64,000 nucleotides of DNA from the NCBI GenBank assembly GCA_032871835.1, contig CM065296.1:13098001-13162000 (forward strand). The letters run 5' to 3'. This DNA is from Dipteronia dyeriana (taxonomy: Eukaryota; Streptophyta; Magnoliopsida; Sapindales; Sapindaceae). A model generated the notes under the pieces. It saw nothing but the letters and a program-made list of their open reading frames with translations. It was not told the origin of the DNA and made no database searches. A program made the position numbers and the translations under genes. The first letter of the stretch is position 1, and every line of letters begins with the position of its first letter. Of this stretch, positions 33,576 to 45,355 are shown in pieces.

Positions 33576-35258
33576 AAAAAACAAATAAAAAAACAACTTC
33601 ACCCCCTAAAAAAAAGGCTTGGTCGAAATTTACAAGATATATATATATATCATAAATCCTTTCCTAAGAAGGATTTACTTGGTTATTAAGAATCATTTCC
33701 TTATGTGGATTTACTTGGTGGTTAAGAATCCTTTTCTAAAAGGAATTATATCCTACACCAAGACTTCTAATCCAACTCAATAGTGTATTTGTAACCATAT
33801 TAAATACTTCATTAATTTGATTAGATAAATAATTCATTTTATTTATCTACTTATCAAATATAGTCTTTAATATTAATTATACTACCAATAACAGTATAAA
33901 ATTAGGAGACCTACTCATACTAGATTTTTTTTTTACTTTTAAATTAATTACCAAATTAATTAATTTCCATTTAATTAAATAATAAAATAAAAATAATATA
34001 ATTAAGCTATTTTAAATAGTCTTGCCGCCCAACACATATATATTGGCAAATATATTATTTTTCTTATTTTATTAAATCCATTTGACATTAATAAAAAGTC
34101 CACATGTGAACTAGACACATTCTTACAAAAAGAAACAAATCCACATGCCTTAATACAATTCCAAATGGACCCATAAATTGGTCCGGTAGAATATATCAAG
34201 TGATCCATGCAAGTTCGTGTGGATTAGGGATCTTGGTGAGCTATCTAAATTTAAGCTCCAATAGACACAACCCAATCACAATCAACAAATGATTCACTTA
34301 GATCCGATCTATTAATTTTAGTTCATTCCACTAAAGAACTAAAATTGAACTCTTAAATAAAGATAGAATAAGTTAATATTTCTTACTCATACCCTAGACA
34401 ACCTTATTGGAGAAAGTGTATCCTCGTGAAGAATACCAGTAACCGCCAAGAGCTCATAGACCACCTATAGCTATTCAAGTTACCATATTTACTCATATGA
34501 CTACATTTTGAACTTGGATATTTTGACTTGTCCAGAAGACATGTTTCAATAGACATCATTGAAAACTTAACGTTAAGATCTAATATCCAATACCTCAAAA
34601 CATCCATATGATGATATTCTACTCTCATTTAATAAATGGAGCCACGGTGTCCATATCTATAAATGAAGTCATCTATCGATTAACAAATGAATACCATCAA
34701 ACTATCGAGGATAGACTATACTATATAATCGTACTCATTGATAGCTCAAATTATAACACTTGCAACCATAAGTCTACAATTTATCTCAGGATTGAGATAG
34801 ACTCTCCGATTATCTTCAAATGAAAACTTTTATCCATTGACGGTTCTAGATAAAGTATTTCATTGTTATCTTATTCAATGCACCCAGTGCACTAGATTCT
34901 TTTACCCAAAGACACTACAATTTGATGATTTTAGACTCATCATAACACATTTGATCCCATTCAAATGCTAGCAAAAGAATCAATAACTTTGACAAGATAA
35001 AGGCGCCCAACATTTTATCTTAAGTAGTGAATATTATTCAAGACTAACTAAAGAATTGTGTCTACCTCATACATATCTAGATGTATGAACAATTCTTATT
35101 TTCTCAAAGTCTTTTGACCTTATGATTATTTACTTTTGATAATTATAATAGTTAAACTATAAATGCTATAAGATTTGTTAAACTATAAATCACTTTATTA
35201 ATATGAAAAGATTGTCATATACATTATTATCCTCTTGCTATCGAGCATAATCCTAACA
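33037..35258 (-). repeat. Element F 5' LTR
   Basis: About 2.22 kb, TGTAGGGAACC...CCTAACA. Microsatellites at 33530-33575 (TA then ATA) and small indels distinguish it from 25634-27850. The solo LTR at 49124-51420 is an inverted relative. Confidence 0.94.
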
Positions 35259-35263
35259 GTAAG

Positions 35264-38115
35264 GAAATAAAGCAAGACATTTTAACCAAGTTAGAGATCA
35301 ACCAGATACAAGAAAAAAAAAAGATTACTTTCATTCATTTGAAGCGGGGAGCCCATCCCCTACTATCGGGCTACACTTATAGAAAAAAATAACTCGAATG
35401 GTTTTTCTGTCTATTGATCAAGTAGGGTGCCTACCCCTACTCCCGGGCAACATAAACAGAAAGAGAATCAGACGACTGATTCATGCATCGACTCCCCTCT
35501 AGTGGCCTCATTTTCTTATTCCATCACCCAGTACCTACTCAACTACTCCCTTTGAAGACTTACTAGCAACCAGCCTCTCTACCTCAGTATGTGCATCGTC
35601 AGCAGAGACTCAACCTAAGCTTGGTCAACTTGACCATCCACCGCTTCTACCATCTCAGTTGGACCAGGCGGAGCTACTGGGATATCTATCATCTCCTTGG
35701 AAGCCGGTGTTTCCTCCATTGCATCAACAGGTAAGGTCAAAGCTGCTTCATTGGCTTGGGATGTGATCCTGGTTAAGGATTTCGAGGAAAGGTCCATACC
35801 AGTGGCTTCCAAACCCGATAGAAGAGAGGAAATAGACTGTCGAACATTGACATCATTTGTACCTTCATCAGTGCCAGCAGCTCACAAAGGTCTTGCTCCA
35901 TCAGTAGTCGGGGCTGATATCTTTCTGACCTTCTTTAGGATCTCCTTCCTCTTCCAGTTCATGATGATGGCCAAATAAAAAAGAAGAGGTAGAGCCTGGG
36001 CCGCATGAAACGTATCATAGAATTATCCATCTCCAAAGGAAGAATCAACTTTAGCCCTCAAGCTTACCACTTTATCACGCAGAGCCTGATTTTCTCTTTC
36101 CAGCTCCTAGACCCTATCCCTCGCAATGTCCCTCTCCAATTCGTGATGATTTGATTGGAGGACCTTGGTATCGAATTCGAGTTTGTTTTTTTTCGTGCTA
36201 CCTTAGGCATCCTCGAGGGATCTAATGGTCTGGTCCATGGCCTGACTCAAACCGTAGTTATCAGTCTGCAGCCAAGCTTGCTCATTCTATTCCTTTTGAA
36301 GATTGACCGCAACATTCTCAGTGCGTCTCCTCAATGAAGTCATCTGATGGCTCACATTAACGTTGTATTTAAAAGTCTGAAAGTCACAACAATTAAGTTA
36401 GCTACTGCCTAAGTACCAATCATGTATGTATTAAAATAGAGTGAAGTGGAACTTGTCTTTTTTACCCCGGCTATGAAGGTAGAGCCCTTGGTGAGCAGAA
36501 TGTCTGTAGGCATCAAGGTCATGGGAGTCAGACTCTAACCAGGGCTGGAAGTGATGGACTTGTCCATGACTTCATTTTGACCAGTAATCCGAGGTAGAAA
36601 TCGGGTTCGCTCTTGGGAAGCCACAGTAGTGGTGGCAGTAGTAGTTTCTGAACCCCTTATACTTGGGGAGGTATTGAAGTAGGAGAGAGAGGGGAAATGG
36701 GAGGAATAGTAGCAGTAGCAGCGGTAAAGGTGGAAGCATCATTACTAGTAGTTGTAGCAATAGAAATAATAGCGGTAGTGGTAACAGAAGTGGCATATTC
36801 TTGACCCCTCACCCTGGTCAAGCGGGATGTGAATACATCCATCTGAGATGTGGGTCTAGGTGGAAAGGAGAGAGGTACCCCAGGAATCCCAACTGGAATA
36901 AGTATGTGTCCACCACCCCTCACCGAGGTAGAGGGAGGGTGGTTTTGGCAGTTTGGGCGACAAAGGACCAAAGTGAGGTAGGAAACAGAGGAGGGAACTG
37001 GCTTTCAAGCAGACCAGGCTCCCCCTGGACTGGTAATGGGACAACAAAACTGTAAAAATTAGCAAAGGATTAGAATACACCAATGACAAGTAGGAAACAC
37101 GCATCAATAGAGACATAGAGGTTCATTGTACCTAGAGAAGCAACAGAGATACACAGGTACTGGTTCACCCTGCTGAGATCATAAGCATCCGAGGTGGGAT
37201 ACTCTAGGTTGACATAATTTTGATCAACGATTGCCTTCATGATCGCCTTCGATTCGGTGGCTTGAGAAGCCTTCTCCCATATCAGCTTGTCATTGAACCA
37301 GGTAGAGACCAAAAACTCCTTCCCCCAATATAAACCGAACTCCCCAAGTCTCCACCTATTACCACCCACTCTTTCTTCCAGGAGGTATCCTTCTTGGTCA
37401 CACCTGGCACAATGAACTTCAGGTTGTTCTTTGTCGGGGCATAGAATTACCCCTTGGGACCGTGAGAGATGGCGATAACCTAAAAAATGAACCTCAGCTC
37501 ATCTGGTCCTGGTTCTCTATTGATGTTGGTCCTTTCACATTATTCATTCCATAAAACCAGGAACCCGACTAGATGCCTCCAGAAACCTAGAAGGGTACGA
37601 GCTCTAAAACGTGAAATGCCCTGCGGAGAAACAGATTGAGATGTAATCTAACCCTGCTTTCGAAAGTAGTGGTATGAATGGGAAGCACACCAGGAGGGGG
37701 AGTGAACACATCATAATTCTTGTGGGGAATAGTAACCATGATACTGTCAGGAATGCCAAATTTTTCCCTCAGACCGTTGATCGATTCAATAGTAGCGGTA
37801 GAGTCAAGGATAACCCGAAAACCATAGGGACAAGTAAGTACCCCCTGGTGCGATAATGGCTACCATAGCTTGACCTCCACCCGCTTCAACCTCGCCTGAC
37901 TCCTCGTTTGAATCCCATTCGATGATTTCAAGCGGGGTATAGGGGTTAGGAAAACCTGCTCCAATTGTTATATTCTTATTTAGGCGGTGGCGCTAAGGGG
38001 TAGGAAGGTTGCTTCCATCACCGTCATCCTTTCTAGATCTTTTTCCGTGAGCCAAACTAGTAGAATCACCGCCTGCTACTAGTCGGTCTACGCTGTTTCC
38101 ATCATAGTTTGACAT
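35264..38115 (-). pseudogene. Element A antisense extra gene (Transposase_28-like with coiled coil)
   Basis: A minus-strand gene opposite to the pol of A. The likely start is the ATG at 38113-38115 (MSNYDGNSVDRLVAGGDST), with a stop about 40 codons on. Further down, several frames give the Transposase_28-type pattern: PPPGVLPIHTTTFESRVRL (about 37680), GFWRHLVGFLVLWNE (about 37540-37580), DELRFIF and SHGPKG, then the W-K-rich segment and IVDQNYVNLEYPTSDAYDL in the open part 37070-37369. A Pro/Thr/Ala-rich linker follows (36650-36970). A coiled-coil stretch (RVELERENQALRDK-like, about 35990-36330) precedes a 35615-35812 tail. The same order is seen in B. It is heavily decayed. Confidence 0.7.
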
Positions 38116-38504
38116 AGTAGTATCAAAGATTGGTATGAAAATTGAAGAAAAGAGATTAGGAAGAAATGAAGAAGATAAAGAAAGCCTAGGGATTTTTTGA
38201 ATTTTGAAAGTAGGAGATTTGGAAGCGTGAAAGAAATGAAGAGGAGTTTGGGTTTAAAAAAGCATAAAAAATGGTAATCGGTAATGGAAGCATGATCAAG
38301 AAGGCAAAATTCTTGGCCTCAAAACGAGCGGGCTGCCAAAAATCTCTCATCTTTCAAACGGGGACCTCACCCTTGCTTGACACGTGGACTTTGCATTAAA
38401 TATGAGGATTTCCACCCATTTTCTGGTAACGGGTTGCAAACAAATTTTTTTCCAAACGAAACAAAAAATCTGACTCCAACCCTAAATCAATCGCTGGTGT
38501 TCAA

Positions 38505-38519
38505 GTCAGAGGGGACCTC
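38505..38519 (+). promoter_or_regulatory. Element A polypurine tract
   Basis: GTCAGAGGGGACCTC lies immediately before the 3' LTR start TGTTAAT. The purine core AGAGGGGA is intact. Confidence 0.75.
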
Positions 38520-39574
38520 TGTTAATAGCCTTTTTTGGTAAAAGGTCAAAGGGAAATTTTCCACCTAGCAGGCGCCCGATAGGAAACATCTTCTTATATC
38601 ATGTAGGTATATACATTATGATCTACCTCGAAGTACCAAATCCCACACAACCGAGGTACCTTAAAATCATTGTTGAAGCAAGATAATGATCTTACGCCAC
38701 CATAGACTACCCAACCGTTACCTAAATACCGTAACATTGTTTTGTTGCTCCGTCAAGGTACATATCTCCCTCCTCTAGCAGGTAGGAAGACGACCGTAAA
38801 GATCCTAGATGATCATAAAGCCCCTACACGATCGATTAAGTGCCTCATCTTTAGAATGGTACCTCAAGGTACCCCGCCAGTAGGCTAGCACCTCGAGGTA
38901 CCTCGTCATCAGGATAATCTAGCACCACGTCACCAAGCCAATAACTTGAGGTATCTCGCCACTAATAAACAGAATTAGAGTCAATCTCCAAACCGTAAAA
39001 AGCTCCATGTACGCCCAACCATAATGATAGAGTCTAGAAACAAAAAAAAACATGATTGTCTCCAAAATATCCTCCACAAACCGATTCCCCAAGGATAACT
39101 ACGTTACATAGAAAATCCTTCCAAATATCGAAGAAGATCAATCCAGTGATCTTCGGCTTGTACGCCAAGGGACAACCCTAATGACACCACACATAAATAC
39201 AATGGAAATAACAAGAAGAGGGGGATATAAAAATCGACTCCAAGAACCTTAAGAGCTATCGATTAAGTTCTACAATCGGAGTTAAGCCTAGCCATCGCCA
39301 TTGATAGTTGTGTCCACTTATCGACATGTATGAATTCACCACCTCTAGCTAATTAGATAGAGAAGAGAAACTGAGAGTTATTTCACACAATTGTACACAC
39401 TGCATTATTGAATAAAATAACTCCACTCAGTTCATTATCACTCGTTCATACATTCATCCATTTTTACACGTAAAATCGGTACCGAAGGTACCTACCCCGA
39501 CCGCCATCAACCTAATTAGCGGTCCTGAGGGTGTTAACTGAAATTCCTCACCCAGAGTGAATTTTCGGTTAACA
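38520..39574 (+). repeat. Element A 3' LTR
   Basis: About 1.05 kb, TGTTAATAGCC...CGGTTAACA, aligned with 2738-3784 along its whole length but with many substitutions and small indels. Divergence is visibly higher than between the B LTRs or the F LTRs, in agreement with A being the host of both. Confidence 0.9.
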
Positions 39575-41343
39575 ATTTATTTCTTTATCTCAAAAGATGA
39601 TTTTCATTTCTTTCTTTTATTTTGTGCACAATATTTTGGTTTTAGATTGTGAAGAAATGAAAATAAAATTTAAATGATTGTATTGCAACCCGAAGGATTG
39701 CAAAAATGTAATGACCGTCTTACAACCTAATGATTGCATAAATTAAAATGCATAAAACTCAATCAAATATGAGATTGAAAAATCAAAGAGCTAGAGCTCA
39801 GTTTGATGTTAATCTTGAAGAGCCAAAATCTCAATCTAATTATGAATTATAATCAAATTAGAACATGAAATTCTGAATTTAAATCAAATTAGAGGTTAAA
39901 ATTTTAAATTCCAATTTATGTGATTATTATTTGGAACCTGAAGTTCTAAATTCATATTTTTAATTATATCCATATGAAATTTATATATAAACTTGAAGTT
40001 GAAATGAAATTCAAACTTTTAATAAAATATGAATTTTGTTCAAAACCTGAAGTTTTGAATTCATATATCATAATCATAAAATTATGATACAAATTGGTTC
40101 AAAATTAATTTGCTTAACTTCTTGAGTTTCTTGCAGTTATGATATTCCTACCTCATATTTATTGTTCATATTTTATATGAAAAGACTCCAACAATGTGAT
40201 TGTCCATTCTTATAGAGGTATGTAGAGTGTAAAAGTTTATATTTTCACATACAAGACAATATGAATTTTGATATTTCGAACATCTCTTAGTCAAAAACTG
40301 TCTCTATTATTCATTCATTGAGCTAAGAATTCACTATGCGATATTTAGTTGTATAATCCTTGATTTTTCTTTTCTAAATTTTTTGGTTTTATTATGAAAT
40401 GTATTTATATTCACATGGTATTATTAATATAATATGATATTTCTTATACTTAAGTTTTCTAAACTTAAGTTTCTGTATTGCTTTTAGTAGTTTTAAATTA
40501 TCGTAATATGAAGTTACAAATTATATTTTACTTTAATTCCTCATCTCTAATTAAAATATTTTATGATAAAATAGTATTATTTTTTCTATAATTATTTCTT
40601 TTAGTAATGTATGAAAGGTAGAAAAACTTTCATTGAAAATATGAATTTTCATATTTTGCATAATTTAAATTTTACTGCCATATATACATTTTGATATATT
40701 TACATACTTGTGATTGTTATGATATCTAGCATTTTTATTGTTTAACCAAATCATATTGATTTGTTACATAGTATCATTATTTTTTATTTATGATGGATTG
40801 AAAAATAAATATTTCATGGTAAAAATCAAATAGTTCTTGATTTGACAAGAATAGTGATTTGATCATCACATGAAAAAACATGATCAGTTACTACATGCCT
40901 TAAATATTGCTCTAGAAGTAACGATATTAATATCCTATATTTGAACATATTATTAGTTGAAAACATGTCTTTTACGGTCGAACAAAACAATTAATTTTTG
41001 TTAGAACACCATTGTCATTACCCAATTTGATCCATATCATTCCCTAAGGTGAATGTTATATACAATCATAGTAGTGGTTATAGATATAAATGTGGCCGCT
41101 ATCATACCGAGGCAATAATGATCTAATAGGAAATTCAAATCGATCAACCAGAAGTGAAATAACATCAAAACAAAGCATGAAAATTGAAAGAGTGTTGAAT
41201 ACACCATCCAAGAATTAAAAAAAAAAAACTTATGTTTACTAAGTGTTAGACAGAAGAAAAAAAAACTATTTAAAAGATATATATCTACGATCTTTTGTTA
41301 GTCTTTACCAAAAATAATGAATGTTCTAGAAGAACAAATATTT
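39575..41343. repeat. AT-rich unclassified repeat, right flank of A
   Basis: No gene is supported. Positions 39683-40110 repeat the left-flank sequence (ATTGCAACCCGAAGGATTGC, AAATCAAAGAGCTAGA, CCTGAAGTTCTAAATTCATA). The rest is AT-rich, with a weak CGY-like stretch near 41085-41105 (a possible zinc-knuckle remnant, not claimed). Confidence 0.5.
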
Positions 41344-42147
41344 TGTTACTATTATTGGTATAATTTGCAGAGTGTGCCACATCAGTAAAAACCAACAAGA
41401 TCAAACCTGCCTAAGTTAACCAAAGATGGCTTCATAACGTCTTATCAGGGTTACTTGAACGTTTGGGTAGACGAGATAGCGATAATCCGGTCGGGACTAC
41501 CCAAATGGTAGAGCCATAGCCTATGATCGGGGTGAAATCACTGATCAGGGAGAAAGAAGTCTAGTGAGGATTGATAGATGGTCGGCTGAACAACACATGG
41601 ACAACATTCTGATTTAATGCAGTTACGACTTATGACTCAAATACGCAGAAAAAGAGTCCGACTTAAACAAGGGGTCTTGAAGCACACTTTGATAAGGAAA
41701 TAAACTTCCTTATAGATATCAGAGTCCAGATGAGGTAAGAGATCTAAATAAAATCGAAATACAATCAATGGGAAATGTGAAAGAAAAATAAACATGACTC
41801 CAATAAGTTAGAGTTTCATTAAATTATGAGAACTTTCCCTACTTGGACATCAAGAATTAGAGTTATATGCATGTATAAATAGACCCCGATAACACCCATG
41901 AAAGGGTTAACGCAATTTAAGCTTAAAAAAGTATAAGAGAGATTGAATGTGTAATTGTTCTCTTCATAGTGAATTCTTCATGTTGTTACAGCAACCTTGG
42001 ATGTTTTCCCACTTTAAGGGTTTACCACGAAAAATCTTACGCCTTGTTTGCTTTTTATTTGTTTTGATTCATAACTTGATTGTTTATTCACATTCACTTG
42101 TTTGACACGTGGTTAATTAAATATAATCCCCAAAATCACCATTAACA
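41344..42147 (+). repeat. Element I 5' LTR (gypsy)
   Basis: TGTTACTATTATTGG...CACCATTAACA, about 804 bp. It is bounded on the right by a primer site and on the left by comparison with element E, whose LTR is 797 bp and starts TGTTGTTATTGG in its own orientation. A TATA box with GTATAAATAGACCCC lies near 41873-41887, and the following ACACCC-GAAAGGGTTAACG block matches E. The second LTR is not in the window, so the left border depends on this comparison. Confidence 0.75.
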
Positions 42148-42168
42148 ATTGGCACTAGAAGGAGGGGG
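42148..42168 (+). promoter_or_regulatory. Element I primer-binding site
   Basis: ATTGGCACTAGAAGGAGGGG directly follows the LTR end ATTAACA and matches the primer site of element B with one CG to CA change. Confidence 0.75.
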
Positions 42169-42207
42169 TGATAACCAACTCTTGAAAAGACTTGTGAAAG
42201 TGATAAT

Positions 42208-44133
42208 ATGGCAAACAACAGAGACAAAAGTCAATCTCCACATGATCCTGGTACCCTACGTGGAACTAATAACCTTGGTGTAGCCAACACCAGCGTCGTT
42301 GGTGTAGATTTACCTTCTCAGACTCCGACCTCTACCAGACTAGACACTGTAACAACAACATATGTTGTTCCCAGTGTTTCCCTAGATGGATTCAAGCAAA
42401 TTCATGAAACCTTATGGAGAGTCATTGAAGAAGCCGCTAGACGAAATTAACATAACAACCACTACCAGTCTAACCCTCTCCATACCAGTTGTCAACTCCG
42501 ATGCTGGCCTAGGATCCCAAGATACACTCTGATATAGTGGTAAAAACTCCGTGCACTCCGTAAAAATATGGAAAAGATAGGGGCACCATCGTGAGAGAAT
42601 GGAACATACCAGAAGAAGGGATGACCGCCACGAAGGCCATGATTCAAGATGGCATGGAGGCCAAAGGAGTCGGGAAGCAAGAGAACATAGGGAGCCCAGT
42701 ATGCATGCGAATGTAAAAAGGAATCATGAAGGAGAAGCAAGGTATGATCGGGAATATAGGTATATAGGTCACATAATCAGATCCAAACCAATCTCTATTA
42801 ATGAGGATGTTCCACCCTAGAGGGGTAGAGAAATAACTTTAACAGTCAGGTACAACTCCTATAAGGCAAGCGAGTCTCTAGGGACCCCTACGGCCTCACC
42901 ATCCATCATAGATTCGATGAGCATAGAGTGTCAGATGGCGAATGAGAGGTCTTGTTGAGAAGGATAGAAGCTCTTGAACGAAGGCAAGGTCGGGGTAATC
43001 TATTGATAGGCAATTCTAGTAGTCTTTTCGCTAAATCCATAAGGTAAGCTTCCTTTTCTAAGAAGTCCAGGATGTCGCTTGTAGAACAGTTCAAGGCTAA
43101 CACCAACCCTCAAGAACATGTTAGAAGGTACTAAAGTTCAATGGCACAGTACGACTATGGCGATGCACTTATGTGCAAGATGTTTTCTCAAACGTTGAGG
43201 GACGAAGGGTCAAGGTAGTTCTGTGGCCTCGCCAGCGTATCGATTAAAATCTTTGAAGAATTGATACAAGCCTTCAGTAGGCAGTTAATGGGGAACATCC
43301 AATTAAGGAAATCAATATTCGTCTTGTTAACTGTGAAGCAAAAGAATGACGAGAAGTTGAAAGACTACTTAACCAGATTTTCCCAAGAAGTATCGGAGGT
43401 GCAGGATCCCAATGATGATGCAGCGATATCTGCACTCATTAACAGTTTGCAGTATAACCAATTGTCACTAAGCATATGGCAGAAAGGGCCAACCACGTAT
43501 GCAAGCATGATAGATGATGTTAAAGGATATGCAATGGCAGAAGAAGAGCAGATAGCCCACAGAGGGGAGCTCATACATGGAGGCTAGCCCGAAAGCAGCC
43601 AAAAGACCAAGGATGGAGGCTTGAAAGGTAATGGCAAATGGGATCAAGGAAAGAACAATGATGGTCGTAAGGATGATGATCAAAATGGTGACAAATCTTT
43701 TAAAAAGCAATACACCAATTATATTCTATTGGCCAAAAGGAAAGAGGAGATCACGAATGTGATAGAGGATAAGAACCTGTACAAGAGACCTCTAAAGCAA
43801 TCTAGCTTCACAAAAAGGGACACCACAAATTATAGCCGATTTTACCAAGAAAACTGCCATGAGACCTCCAAATGCTAGCAGTTGAGAGATTATATAGAAA
43901 AGTTGATCAGAGAAGAGCATCTTAAGAATGTGATCCTAAAAGATATAGGTGGCCATCAAAATGATCCCTCTAAAAGTTACCCTAGTCCTAGAAGAGGTTT
44001 AGATAACAGAGCAAACAATATTATCTTTGGAGGACCACACACTGGGAAGAGTAGTCGGGAAAGAATGATGGAAATCAGAGAAGCAAGCAAAGGAAAAAGA
44101 AGTTTGGAAGTTAATTCATTGGGCCCCAACTAG
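42208..44133 (+). pseudogene. Element I gag
   Basis: Starts at the ATG at 42208 (MANNRDKSQSPHDPGTLRGT), open to 42450. The middle is frameshifted. 43261-43587 carries the retrotransposon-gag domain (MGNIQLRKSIFVLLTVKQK, LKDYLTRFSQEVSEVQDPND, INSLQYNQLSLSIWQKGPT). The zinc knuckle reads YSRFYQENCHETSKC at about 43835-43877, with Tyr in place of the first Cys and a stop just after. The tail 43882-44133 ends with NIIFGGPHTGKSSRERMMEI, shared with element B. Confidence 0.82.
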
Positions 44134-44510
44134 AAAAATCTTAAGCAAGGCTGGGATCCCATAGTGTTTTTCAAGTCCGACACACATAGGTTGGAAGTCA
44201 GGCCAAATGATGTAATTGTGGTATCGGTTCGTGTGGGCCACAAAGAAGTAAGGAGAGTACTGGTCAACAATAGGAGCTCAGTGGATATCCTAAGCACAAG
44301 GGTGTTCAACCAGTTGAGAATTCAAAGAAAGGATCTACAACCACTTATGGTCCCACTCAGAGGCTTTTGAGGAGAAAAAATAAAGTCCTTGGGGGCTGTC
44401 AAGCTGCCTGTGGAGATTGGGAGTTACCCCTGTATAAAGACAACACTCCTTAACTTCATGGTCGTTGATTTGGAGAATTGACCTTACAACGCTTTGTTAG
44501 AAAGATTGTT
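44134..44510 (+). pseudogene. Element I protease, truncated
   Basis: FKSDTHRLEVRPNDVIVVSV is followed by RRVLVNNRSSVDIL. The active site expected as DNGSS is NNRSS, so both the catalytic Asp and the Gly are lost by G to A changes. After a TGA the strand VKLPVEIGSYPC and FMVVDLEN (then TGA) with PYNALLERLFL remain. The element breaks off about 44510, where copia G sequence begins. RT, RNase H and integrase of I are absent. Confidence 0.82.
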
Positions 44511-45355
44511 CTTAAATAATAATTGGACATAGTAATTTATTTAGCTTTTACAGTTAAAACTTGGTAAATACACATTTAATGATTCTAGTCCTCGTAAATA
44601 GTTTACTTAGATTAGAATTATTACTAATGAACTAGATTTTTAGAAGTTAAAAATCAAATTAGTTTATTAGTTATTGGAACATGATTCTAATAATTTGTTA
44701 TTAATGCGCTAGATACTTATATTGATATTAGCCGTTTAATCTGGTTTTATCTAGGTACATTAATAATAATAGAAAACCCTTGTTATGAAATAGTGAATGA
44801 GAGAGGGATAAATGACATTATAGCTTGCAGTCTCTATTATCAGTTCAACACTGTGAGATTCAAGAGGGGCCTCAAGACAGCTTTGCTTTCGTCCTCCCTA
44901 AGGAGAGTTTCCATAAGAATCCATAAGAATCAATACCAAGGTTGATTTCCTAACACATAGGATTTCTGAAGGTATTTCGGGATTGACCGACCCTAAGACG
45001 GTAATTCTCTATTTAAGCTCATGAGATCTGAAATGATGGGTTACACTCATAAGGTTTTAATTAAAATAGTTAATAAAAAAACCTTACTAAATAAATGATG
45101 GTTGAATGATAAAGGAATAAGAGTTATTATGGTATATCATTTGATTAAGAATGTCTCAATCCAAGGTGCAAGAATTTGACCGACCCTAAAGTGGTACTTT
45201 CTTGTGGTATGTTGGGTTATCAAGGCGTAGTATTTTTTTTAGGGTTGTTCTTTTTCGTTAAACGTGTTCATGTATCATGTTTCATTTTATTCCAAAACAT
45301 TCACACATGTTATGAATGTATGGCTGAATGATTCTTAATTTATGGTTTTCCAGCA
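44511..45355 (+). other. Copia element G leader and unresolved 5' boundary
   Basis: Non-coding. 44985-45355 matches the leader at 471-831. The part before it has no second copy in the window, no clear TG start and no recognisable TGGTATCAGAGC primer site, so the 5' LTR of G cannot be delimited. It may be truncated. Confidence 0.5.

Larger units (their letters stand above)
25634..35258 (-). mobile_element. Element F: Ty1/copia retrotransposon with 2.2-kb LTRs
   Basis: A complete insertion in element A. The direct flanks are GTAAG (25629-25633) and GTAAG (35259-35263), a perfect target duplication. LTRs 25634-27850 and 33037-35258 start TGTAG and end CCTAACA. On the minus strand: primer site complementary to initiator Met tRNA, long leader, gag, integrase, RT, RNase H, purine tract. 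Integrase before RT defines Ty1/copia. LTR length and primer type fit the Tork/Angela group, but the lineage is tentative. Frameshifts plus a deletion removing the protease active site make it defective. Confidence 0.95.
2738..39574 (+). mobile_element. Element A: Ty3/gypsy (Tat-like) LTR retrotransposon, disrupted
   Basis: The element is bounded by two related LTRs (2738-3784 and 38520-39574). The first begins TGTTAATTGCC and the second TGTTAATAGCC, and the second ends GGTTAACA. A primer site follows the first LTR and a purine tract precedes the second. The flanking 5-mers are ATTTC and ATTTA, four of five matching, so the target duplication is decayed. Order on plus: gag, protease, RT, RNase H, integrase, then an antisense extra gene, which is a Tat-lineage layout. 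Two complete guests, B (9233-23982) and F (25634-35258), split it. Removing them and one copy of each target duplication leaves about 12.45 kb. All frames contain stops, so A is the oldest layer of the nest. Confidence 0.88.

Noticed and set aside
41085..41110. Possible zinc-knuckle remnant of another gag (GYRYKCGRYHTE)
   Set aside because: Too short, lacks the full CX2CX4HX4C pattern, and no flanking gag sequence is readable.
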